Positions 41,819-50,367 of a stretch of DNA of 64,000 nt are shown piece by piece. The DNA comes from Flavobacterium sp. PMTSA4 (GTDB lineage Bacteria; Bacteroidota; Bacteroidia; Flavobacteriales; Flavobacteriaceae). Under the pieces are notes generated by a model, which had not been told where the DNA came from, made no database searches, and saw nothing but the letters and a program-made list of their open reading frames with translations. How positions within the stretch are numbered: the first letter of the stretch is position 1; every line of letters begins with the position of its first letter. The stretch is from positions 2,852,001 to 2,916,000 of the forward strand of contig NZ_CP134890.1 in the NCBI RefSeq assembly GCF_032098525.1, given 5' to 3'. Position numbers and translations under genes: made by a program.

Positions 41819-44800
41819 ATGAAAAAACACTACATTTATTTGAATTCCAGTAGGGTTACTGCATTCAAAAATGATATGACTTCAACGGTTGAAGTTTTTG
41901 AACAACCAGTGGTCAAAACTGGAAATAATCTAGCTAATTTTGTTAAAACAATAGTACTCTTTGTAGTGATGCTTTTTTCGGGAGTTATGACATTAGCGCA
42001 GAACTCATTGCCTTATACTTTTTCACAATCAATTGGAACTTATACTGCTTTGACTGGGGGAACTTCATACCAATCGGGTGCTACAATTGGAACTAATGCG
42101 GTTTCAGGTCAAATAACAATCCCTTTTACGTTTAATTTTAATGGTGCTAATTACACATCACTTATTATTTCAAATAACGGGTTTGTCACTTTTGGCACTA
42201 CAGCTCCATCAACAACAACTTATAACCCTATTTCCGCTTCTACAGCTTATGGAGGTGCTATTGCAGGTTATGGATTTAACTTAGTAAACTCTCCTGTTAG
42301 TGGTGCTGCTGCTGATATCAGTTATGGAACTGCAGGGTCAGATTTTGTAATTCAGTTTACCGATTTAGGAAGAACAGGATTAACTGGTGACAGAATGAGT
42401 TTTCAAATTAGATTGACTCAAACTACTAATGTTATTAAGATTGTTTATAATAATTGGGCAACAACACAAACAACAACTTCTGCGACAAATTTCGGTCAGG
42501 TAGGTTTGAGAGGTAGTGCTAATACTGCTTTTTTGAATAGAATGGTTTCTGCTTCAGCTCCCTATAACACATGGGCAACATCTGGAGGTGGTGCGGATAA
42601 TGGATCTACAGCACTTAATACAACTTCTACCTCTGGACCTGGAGGATCGAATTGTATGAGATATAATAGTACTAATTTACCAGCTAATGGTTTGACTTAT
42701 ACCTATACTCCTGTGACTTCAGGTTTTTATCAGTCACTTCCTTATACACAAAATTTTGAGACTTGGTCAAATTTTCAAGCTGTGAATGACGTTCCTGGAA
42801 ATGGTGTAATTACTAATCCTGCAACTGGTAATCAATCTCCACGTGCACATGATGAAACAGTTGCTAATTCTGCATGGGGAAGTACTTCAGGTGGAGCTCT
42901 TGCAGTTCCAAGTGCTTCGGGAGGTTTAAAATGTTCAAGATTCCATTGCTATGATGCTGGAAGTGGACTTAAAGGATATATGGATTTCTACCTTAATTTT
43001 ACTGACGCAGGAGTTAAAACAGCTACTTTTGACATGGTAAATACGGGAACTAATAGGAATTTGAGAGTTTATTTGTCTACAGACGGCGGTATTAATTTTG
43101 GTGGAGCGTTAGCAACTTATAATACAAGTATTTCAACTTGGACAAATCAATCTGTAGCTTTAGGAAGTTCTACTTCTGCAACTTGTGTTCTTAGATTTGA
43201 ATATACTTCAGATTTTGCAACTTCAAGTGATATTGGTTTAGACAATTTAAATGTTACCTCTTTGGTCTTGACGGGTTGTACTACCCCAACATCTTTAGCT
43301 TCAAATTTAACGTTCAGTTCAGTTACAACAACCTCTTTGAATGGTTCGTTCACGGCTGCAGTGACGGCACCAAGTAAATATTTAGTAGTAAGAAGCACGA
43401 GTGCAACTCCTCCAACTCCTTCAAATGGAACGGTTTACACAGTTGGTTCAACTGCTTTAGGAGCAGGTACTAATGTTAGATTAGTGGCTAATGCTACATC
43501 ATTTACTGATACGGGCTTAACAGCGGGCACACAATATTACTATCATGTGTTTTCGTATAATGATAATTGTACAGGAGAACCTTTTTATAGTGTTTCGGCA
43601 TTGAGTGGTTCTCAGAATACACCTTGTACTACTGGAACTTCTTTGGGTTCCAATGCTGTTACTTTAAATTCAGCTAATATTACATGGACAGGTTCTGGTA
43701 ATTATATAGTTGAATATGGTCTTACAGGATTCACTCCAGGAACTGGAGCCTCTGCGGGTGCTGGGGGTACTTTAGCTTCAAGTTCTGCTACTTCACCTTT
43801 CGCATTGACTGGACTATCCTCGTCTACCACCTATCAAGTTTATGTTAGACAAGTATGTCCATTAGGAGGATATAGTACTAATTCATCTTCTATTTCGTTT
43901 ACAACTTTGTATTGTCTTTCAACAGGACCTGCATCTCAAGGTTCAGATTATTTTACTAATTTTACAGCTACAGTAAGTGCTGTAGGTATTAATAACACCA
44001 GTACATATTCTCCAAATGGATATGGTAATTTTACGGAACAAAGTGTCACTCAATCACAGGGTGGTAGTGTTGATTATTCTGCAGTTTCACCAGGTATTGG
44101 TAATGGTTCCAGTTTTGGTATCTTTGTAGATTGGAATCAAAATGGGGTATTTACCGATCCAGGAGAGTCAGTAGTTTCCTTATTTTCGCCACAACCTACT
44201 ACAAATCCTTCGGGTAGTTTTACCGTGCCTATAGATGCACTTGTAGGAAGTACAAGAATGAGGATTGTAATTAAAGATAGTGCAGGTTCTGTAAGTAGTT
44301 GTAATACTGCATTATCGGCAAGTGAAACCGAAGATTATACATTTATTGTAACTGCAGCTGCAACACCAAATATTACTCTTGCTACAAACAATATTGCAGC
44401 AAGTAATAAAACACAAGGTACAACTAACAATCCTATTTATAGTTTTGCTATTTCACCAACTGTAGGCAATGCTAACCTTACTGGTTTAACAGTGACTACA
44501 ACAGGTGATTATACTGCGGTTGGGATTACTAATTTAAAAGCTTGGTATTCGGCTTCTCCTACATTTGTAGCTGGAAGTTCTACTTTACTTTCTACTTTGG
44601 TAACACCAGGAACTGCAGGAAGCAAAACATTTACTCCTTTTGTAAGTCAAAATATAGTAAAAGATGCTACGGGTTATATTTTTGTCACAGCGGATGTAAC
44701 ATGTAGTGCTACAGTTGCGAGAACAATAGCTATTGATGCTGTAACAGGTGCTAACATGACATTTACTCTAGGCACTGCTACAGGTACGCCTGCTGCAGGG

Positions 44801-47800
44801 AATACACACACGGTTACAGGTGCCACACCAGTTAATGTCACTAACCCAGCTGCTTCTGTATTATCAGGTTCATCTTCTGTTTCTTGGACTAATCCAGTTG
44901 GATGTTATGATCAAGTAATGATAGTAGCCCGAGCTGGTTCAGCCAATGATGGTACACCAACAGGAGATGGTACAGCTTACACAGATAATTTAGCGTTTGG
45001 TACAGGAACACCATTAGGGAGTGGTTTTGTAGTGTACAAAGGAACCGCTTCACCAAAAATCGTAACAGGACTTACTAACGGAACACAATATTTTTTCAAG
45101 ATATTTACACGTTTTGGATCTACTTGGAGTAGTGGAATTGAGGTAAGTCAAACTCCTACTGTGATATATTGTACACCAAGTGGAAGTCTTGATTGTGTTA
45201 CTTACAATGATTACATTGCTAATGTTACTATTAATACTTTAAATAACTCTTCAACTTGTGCGTCAGGATCGTACATTAATTATCCAGCAAATGGAACACA
45301 AACTACAACACTAACTGCAGGGACATCTTATAATCTTACACTGACTTCAGGTACTGGTACAGGATCACATGGTGCGGGGGTTTGGTTTGATTTTAATAAT
45401 AACGGACTTTTTACTGACTCAGGAGAATTCTTTTTAATAAGTAATTCTATTTCAGGAAGTGCAACAACAGCGCCTATTAGTATTTTAGTTCCTTCTGGAG
45501 CATTTATTGGGAATATCAGAATGAGAGTTCGATATGGCTATGGGGTAACAGTTGCATCAACTATGTCTTGTTCAATGTCTGGAACTGAAGGAGAGACAGA
45601 AGATTATACAATTACTATTAGTCAACCTTTACCTTCATATACTGCTGTTGCTTCTTCAAATTGGAGTTTAGGCTCAACATGGGATTTAGGAGTGGCTCCA
45701 AGTGCAGGTGATAACGCCGTTATCCCAAATGGAATTAACGTAAATACAGATGGAGCTGCTAATAATGTTTGTAATCAACTTACCATAGCGAATGGAGGAA
45801 CATTAACTTCTAGTACAGGTACCCTTTCATTAAGTAATAACCTAATTAATAATGGTTCGGTAGTTGTTAATGGGGGTACTATAAATGTTGCAGGAGCATC
45901 TGGAACAGGAATTAATAATACGGGAATTTTTTCTATTGATGGCGGTATAGTAAATTTAGGGCCTTCAGGAGGAGGTAATCGTACATTTACAGAAACAGGT
46001 ACATTAACTGTTAATAATGGGATACTAAACATAAATGGAAATCTATTGTTTCCTTCAGCTTCAGTCTTTAATCAGAGCGGAGGTAATATAAATATAGATG
46101 GAAATGATGGAACATCTTTAGGTAGTGTTCCAATTACTACAGACTTATTAGCTTTTGGAACATCTAATACTAATTATTCAGGAGGAACAATCAATGCTAC
46201 TGGAGGTAATATACTTATTGTTGATCCTCATTTTAGTGGGACAGCTACTTCTTCAGGAGGTGAAGCTTTTTGTTTCAGAGCAGCTACATCAACACCAAGA
46301 AGTTTCGGAATTGGACACACTATAACTTTTGGAGGTAGTACAGGAACAAATTCTTCAACGGCTACTTACGGATTTCTTGTGGATACTTATGTAAATTCTA
46401 GTCAAATATTACTTGGAAATGTTATTGTCAATGGAAATGGGGGTACCACTTCAAGAAAGGTTCAAACAAATGCCATAAGCGGTGGTGGTGGTATTGCTTT
46501 GGCAGGTAACTTAACAATCAACAGTAATAGTGAATATATTAATTTAAATACATCAAGTATTTCTATAATAATAGGAGGTAATATTACTAATAATGGAACA
46601 TTTACGCAATTGGGTACGCCAGCTTTGGTTCTTGGTTTAGTTAATGGTGGAAGCAATACAACAATTGCACCAACTACCACTGCACAATTAATTAGTGGTT
46701 TAGGGGTATTTAGAAATGCTTCTTCATCACCTACGGCTAACTTAGGATCCTTGAGTGTTAATAATAGTAATACATCCGGAGTTACTTTAAGTGGACTTGA
46801 TATGAGTTTGTCAGGGACTTTAACATTTGCGTTAGGTAAATTAAATACTGGAGCTAACAAAGTAATTTTAATCACAGGTGCTTCTACTACTGGAGCTTCT
46901 AATACTACTGGGTATGTAGTGGGTAATCTTCAAAGAAATTTCAGTACAGGGTCTAATGTAAGCAGAATATTTGATGTCGGAACAGACAAGTACGCTCCAG
47001 TAACAGTAAACTTTGCAAGTGTAACTACGGCTGGAAATTTAATAGCATCGACTACTTCTGGGGATCATCCAAATACTTCAACTTCTGGATTAAATAGTAA
47101 TTTAAGTGTAAATCGTTTTTGGTCACTGACTAATTCAGGAATTGCTTTTAACAATTACCTAGTAACGTTGGGTTGGCAGGTTACGGATAATGATGCTGGA
47201 GTTACTGCGGCTAATTTTAAATTAGGGAAGTTTTCAAGTAGTGTTTGGTCATTACCTGCAGTTTCAGGAACACCAACTGCAACATCTTTATCATCAACAA
47301 ACAGTATCACATCAGCTTCAGGTTTTGGCGATTTTATAGTGGCACAAAGTTGCCCTGCATTAAATGCAGGAACTAATGGTTCATTAGTCATTTGTGTTGG
47401 AAGCACACTGACAGAACCTCAATTATTTGCTCAGTTAGGAGGTTCTCCGCAAGCTGGTGGCTCATGGACACCTGTATTAGCAGGTGCAGGAACATATACA
47501 TATACAGTAAATGCTGTCGCACCATGTACAGGAAGTGCAACGGCAACGGTAACAGTAACAGAACAAACACCTCCAAATGCAGGAGTTTTAAGCGGTACTC
47601 AAACAATCTGTTCGAATGGTTCCTCACAATTTTCAACATCGGGGGATAATGGAGGAACGTGGTCAAGTTCAAATAATGGTTTTGCTACAGTTAATGCAGC
47701 TACAGGATTAGTGTCAGGAGTGAGTGCTGGTACGGCTAATATAACCTATACGGTTGCCGGAACGAACGGTTGCTCTGATGCAACAGCAACAAGAAGTATT

Positions 47801-49984
47801 ACAGTTAATCCTACTTTCAACCCAACAGTAATTTTAGATACAGATACCCCTGACGAGTTTTGTGAAGGGACTTTAGTTACGTTTACTGCAACTTCAGGAA
47901 ATTTGGGTGGAGCATCAGCTACGTATAATTTTAAAGTTAATGATGCTTCAGTGCAAAATACCAGTTCTAACACTTTTGCAAGTGCAGCATTAGTAGACGG
48001 TGATATTGTAAGTGTAACAATGTCAGTTTCTGGAGGAACATGTGTAAATCAGTCAAATGTTGAGAGCAATCAAATAGGAGTTACTATTAACCCTAATTTT
48101 ACTATTACAGCAAGTGCTGGAGCTAATGGTACAATTTCTTCACCTGGAGTTTCTGTATTGTCTTGTTTTGGTACTGGAAATAAAACTTATACCATTACAC
48201 CAAATAATGGATATTTAATTAGTGATGTCTTAGTTGATGGAATGTCAGTAGGAGTAGTTACGTCATATGCTTTTTCAAATGTAGACGATAATCATACCAT
48301 TTCAGCTTCATTTGCTTTAGCATGTGTAAATTCCACAGCACCAACAGGAGCAACAGGAACAACTACAATTTGTTCAGGTACAGGAACTACATTAACAGTA
48401 TCGGGAGGAAGCAAAGGTACAGGAGCCGTAACCCAATGGTATACAAGTTCATGTGGAGGAACCTTAGCAGGTACAGGCGATACGTTAAATACTGGGAATT
48501 TAACATCATCCACTACCTATTATATAAGATATTCTGGAACATGTAATACAACAACTTGTGCCATAGTAACGGTAACGATTACCCCACAACCAGTGTGGTA
48601 TTTAGACGCAGACAACGACGGCTATTATACAGGTTCAGGTGTTCTATCATGTGATTCACCTGGTGAAGGTTACACCACCACAGTATTTCCAGGCGGCGAT
48701 TGCAACGACAACGACCCATTAATCCATCCAGGTGCAGCAGAGATATGTTATGACGGGATAGATAATGATTGCGACGGAAGTTTAACCAACGGCTGTCCAG
48801 CAGTAACCACTACATTCTGGACTTCAGTATGCGGACAAATCTTAGCAGCATTAAACACATCAATAAGACCGTACTATACATTTTCAAACAATTTGCCTGT
48901 AGGCGTATTGGTAACAGGATATAAATTTATGATTACCGATTTGATTACAAATCAAGTAAGAGAAGTAGAAAAAGCCAATGGAATGATTCGTATCACCGAT
49001 ACAGATATAGCGAGTTATGGACGAAGCTATTCCATAAAAGTAGCCATCAAACTAAATGCAGAATGGCAACCATATAATTCAGAGAATTGTACGATAACCA
49101 CACCATCCATTCCAACGACAACAGTTTCAAACTGTGGTACGTTGGCAGCGATAAATTCACCGATTTATGCTACATCAGTAGCCAATGCGACACGTTATAG
49201 ATACACCATTACCCGTATGGGAGGCGAGATGAATGATGTAGAGATGGAATCACAAACCTTTACCCGTACAGGGAATTTTGTGAGATTGACAGAATTGACA
49301 ACCGTTCCAATAGTATACAATACTACTTATAAAGTAAACGTATCGGCAGAATCGTTGTTGGGTGGCATATTGACGTTTTCAGCACCAGGCACCTGTTACA
49401 TGTCCTCACCAGCAGAACCAACATTACAGTATGAAAGTTGTCAAAACGGAGGCTTGGTTCCAAGTTCAATGACCACACCACTTTATGTTACTGCTTTTTC
49501 AGGTTCACCAATGTACCGTTACATAGTAGAGAATGAAATAAGTGGTTACAGTCAAACCATAGAAACCATCACGCGTTATGTAAGACTAAGTCAGTTCAAT
49601 GCATTGGCACCATTACAAGCAGGAGGCACGTATAGAATTCGTATTCAGATACAATTGTATGGAGTGTACTATGAAGGGAAAGATTGTGAGGTTACCGTTC
49701 CAGGAGGCAGCCCAATGCCATCAAGAGTAATGGAACAACCATTGGAAGCAGTGGCCTATCCAAATCCATTTGCGAACAACTTCCAGTTGAACATCAAAAC
49801 GACCAATACATCAGCCGTATCCATAAAAGTATACGACATGTTGGGTAGACTAATCGAACAACGAGAAGAAAGTGTAAACGACTTAGAAACCACCACCATT
49901 GGAGACAACTACCCAAGTGGAGTGTACAACGTCATCATAGCACAACAAGACGAAGTGAAAACACTACGTGTGGTGAAAAGATAA
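41819..49984 (+). CDS. Array surface protein 3: giant GEVED/FN3/beta-helix head on shared T9SS carrier
   Basis: 2721 residues, the largest of the array. The frame is open to a TTG at 41711 but that overlaps the promoter; ATG at 41819 is chosen. Unusually long signal region (1-61) with the hydrophobic core at 41-60. Head in order: jelly-roll-like region (about 62-290), a MAM-like beta-sandwich (about 300-480), FN3-like domains (about 485-700), GEVED domain (about 762-845: FVDWNQNGVFTDPGE), BNR-associated-like domain (about 846-1000), FN3-like, second GEVED (about 1186-1265: WFDFNNNGLFTDSGE), a long beta-helix (about 1280-1640), Ig/Big_2 domains and an InlB-divergent repeat (about 2095-2155). 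Carrier from Trp2260, sorting domain at the end. Likely surface-displayed; no catalytic site seen. Type A sorting domain and size separate it from gliding adhesin SprB. Confidence 0.87.
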   Translation: MKKHYIYLNSSRVTAFKNDMTSTVEVFEQPVVKTGNNLANFVKTIVLFVVMLFSGVMTLAQNSLPYTFSQSIGTYTALTGGTSYQSGATIGTNAVSGQITIPFTFNFNGANYTSLIISNNGFVTFGTTAPSTTTYNPISASTAYGGAIAGYGFNLVNSPVSGAAADISYGTAGSDFVIQFTDLGRTGLTGDRMSFQIRLTQTTNVIKIVYNNWATTQTTTSATNFGQVGLRGSANTAFLNRMVSASAPYNTWATSGGGADNGSTALNTTSTSGPGGSNCMRYNSTNLPANGLTYTYTPVTSGFYQSLPYTQNFETWSNFQAVNDVPGNGVITNPATGNQSPRAHDETVANSAWGSTSGGALAVPSASGGLKCSRFHCYDAGSGLKGYMDFYLNFTDAGVKTATFDMVNTGTNRNLRVYLSTDGGINFGGALATYNTSISTWTNQSVALGSSTSATCVLRFEYTSDFATSSDIGLDNLNVTSLVLTGCTTPTSLASNLTFSSVTTTSLNGSFTAAVTAPSKYLVVRSTSATPPTPSNGTVYTVGSTALGAGTNVRLVANATSFTDTGLTAGTQYYYHVFSYNDNCTGEPFYSVSALSGSQNTPCTTGTSLGSNAVTLNSANITWTGSGNYIVEYGLTGFTPGTGASAGAGGTLASSSATSPFALTGLSSSTTYQVYVRQVCPLGGYSTNSSSISFTTLYCLSTGPASQGSDYFTNFTATVSAVGINNTSTYSPNGYGNFTEQSVTQSQGGSVDYSAVSPGIGNGSSFGIFVDWNQNGVFTDPGESVVSLFSPQPTTNPSGSFTVPIDALVGSTRMRIVIKDSAGSVSSCNTALSASETEDYTFIVTAAATPNITLATNNIAASNKTQGTTNNPIYSFAISPTVGNANLTGLTVTTTGDYTAVGITNLKAWYSASPTFVAGSSTLLSTLVTPGTAGSKTFTPFVSQNIVKDATGYIFVTADVTCSATVARTIAIDAVTGANMTFTLGTATGTPAAGNTHTVTGATPVNVTNPAASVLSGSSSVSWTNPVGCYDQVMIVARAGSANDGTPTGDGTAYTDNLAFGTGTPLGSGFVVYKGTASPKIVTGLTNGTQYFFKIFTRFGSTWSSGIEVSQTPTVIYCTPSGSLDCVTYNDYIANVTINTLNNSSTCASGSYINYPANGTQTTTLTAGTSYNLTLTSGTGTGSHGAGVWFDFNNNGLFTDSGEFFLISNSISGSATTAPISILVPSGAFIGNIRMRVRYGYGVTVASTMSCSMSGTEGETEDYTITISQPLPSYTAVASSNWSLGSTWDLGVAPSAGDNAVIPNGINVNTDGAANNVCNQLTIANGGTLTSSTGTLSLSNNLINNGSVVVNGGTINVAGASGTGINNTGIFSIDGGIVNLGPSGGGNRTFTETGTLTVNNGILNINGNLLFPSASVFNQSGGNINIDGNDGTSLGSVPITTDLLAFGTSNTNYSGGTINATGGNILIVDPHFSGTATSSGGEAFCFRAATSTPRSFGIGHTITFGGSTGTNSSTATYGFLVDTYVNSSQILLGNVIVNGNGGTTSRKVQTNAISGGGGIALAGNLTINSNSEYINLNTSSISIIIGGNITNNGTFTQLGTPALVLGLVNGGSNTTIAPTTTAQLISGLGVFRNASSSPTANLGSLSVNNSNTSGVTLSGLDMSLSGTLTFALGKLNTGANKVILITGASTTGASNTTGYVVGNLQRNFSTGSNVSRIFDVGTDKYAPVTVNFASVTTAGNLIASTTSGDHPNTSTSGLNSNLSVNRFWSLTNSGIAFNNYLVTLGWQVTDNDAGVTAANFKLGKFSSSVWSLPAVSGTPTATSLSSTNSITSASGFGDFIVAQSCPALNAGTNGSLVICVGSTLTEPQLFAQLGGSPQAGGSWTPVLAGAGTYTYTVNAVAPCTGSATATVTVTEQTPPNAGVLSGTQTICSNGSSQFSTSGDNGGTWSSSNNGFATVNAATGLVSGVSAGTANITYTVAGTNGCSDATATRSITVNPTFNPTVILDTDTPDEFCEGTLVTFTATSGNLGGASATYNFKVNDASVQNTSSNTFASAALVDGDIVSVTMSVSGGTCVNQSNVESNQIGVTINPNFTITASAGANGTISSPGVSVLSCFGTGNKTYTITPNNGYLISDVLVDGMSVGVVTSYAFSNVDDNHTISASFALACVNSTAPTGATGTTTICSGTGTTLTVSGGSKGTGAVTQWYTSSCGGTLAGTGDTLNTGNLTSSTTYYIRYSGTCNTTTCAIVTVTITPQPVWYLDADNDGYYTGSGVLSCDSPGEGYTTTVFPGGDCNDNDPLIHPGAAEICYDGIDNDCDGSLTNGCPAVTTTFWTSVCGQILAALNTSIRPYYTFSNNLPVGVLVTGYKFMITDLITNQVREVEKANGMIRITDTDIASYGRSYSIKVAIKLNAEWQPYNSENCTITTPSIPTTTVSNCGTLAAINSPIYATSVANATRYRYTITRMGGEMNDVEMESQTFTRTGNFVRLTELTTVPIVYNTTYKVNVSAESLLGGILTFSAPGTCYMSSPAEPTLQYESCQNGGLVPSSMTTPLYVTAFSGSPMYRYIVENEISGYSQTIETITRYVRLSQFNALAPLQAGGTYRIRIQIQLYGVYYEGKDCEVTVPGGSPMPSRVMEQPLEAVAYPNPFANNFQLNIKTTNTSAVSIKVYDMLGRLIEQREESVNDLETTTIGDNYPSGVYNVIIAQQDEVKTLRVVKR
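48596..49981 (+). repeat. Shared carrier module, copy 3
   Basis: Marker variants: ILAALN, DLITNQ, VEMESQ, IVYNTTYK, PTLQ, GLVPSS, TAFSGSP, but LQAGGTY as in copies 1, 4, 5, 6. Confidence 0.92.
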
Positions 49985-50011
49985 ATTAATAATACATTTT
50001 TGATATAGAAG

Positions 50012-50036
50012 TCCCTGCTTATGGCAGGGATTTTTT
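50012..50036 (+). terminator. Terminator after array gene 3
   Basis: TCCCTGC (50012-50018) pairs with GCAGGGA (50024-50030), 5-nt loop, six T. Confidence 0.9.
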
Positions 50037-50235
50037 ATGTATTAAATAGAAATGATTTTATGAATTTAAAGGGTAGAGTTAGTAAGCTTTTTTTGAAATC
50101 ATTGATAGTTGAATTATAAATACAATCATAGAAAATTCTGCTTCAATAATTTTGTGCAGTTGTAATATTTATATTTTTTGATAGGAATAATTTTAGAATG
50201 CATATTTTATTAACTAAAAATTGATAATTTATCAA

Positions 50236-50253
50236 CACGAAAACGTTTTCGTG
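50236..50253. promoter_or_regulatory. Perfect 18-bp palindromic operator
   Basis: CACGAAAACGTTTTCGTG is a perfect palindrome with the central CG typical of LacI-family sites. Its centre is about 67 nt upstream of the predicted start of transcription, so it suits activation or looping better than direct blocking. The rest of the 50037-50367 gap is AT-rich with no gene. Confidence 0.65.
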
Positions 50254-50275
50254 ACATGATGGTTTTATAGATTTT

Positions 50276-50305
50276 TTTGCAATTTCCTAAAAAAAATTAT
50301 CTTTA
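50276..50305 (+). promoter_or_regulatory. Promoter of array gene 4
   Basis: TTTG (50276-50279), 18 nt, TATCTTTA (50298-50305, one mismatch to TAnnTTTG). ATG is at 50368. Confidence 0.6.
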
Positions 50306-50367
50306 TAATCAAGAAATAATAGCCATACTTTAAACTAAGCTATTTAGTATAATTAAATTAATACTTT

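Noticed and set aside
41819..49984. SprB-type gliding adhesin
   Set aside because: Ends in a type A sorting domain shared with its neighbours, lacks the long repeats of SprB and has no sprC/D/F-like genes beside it.
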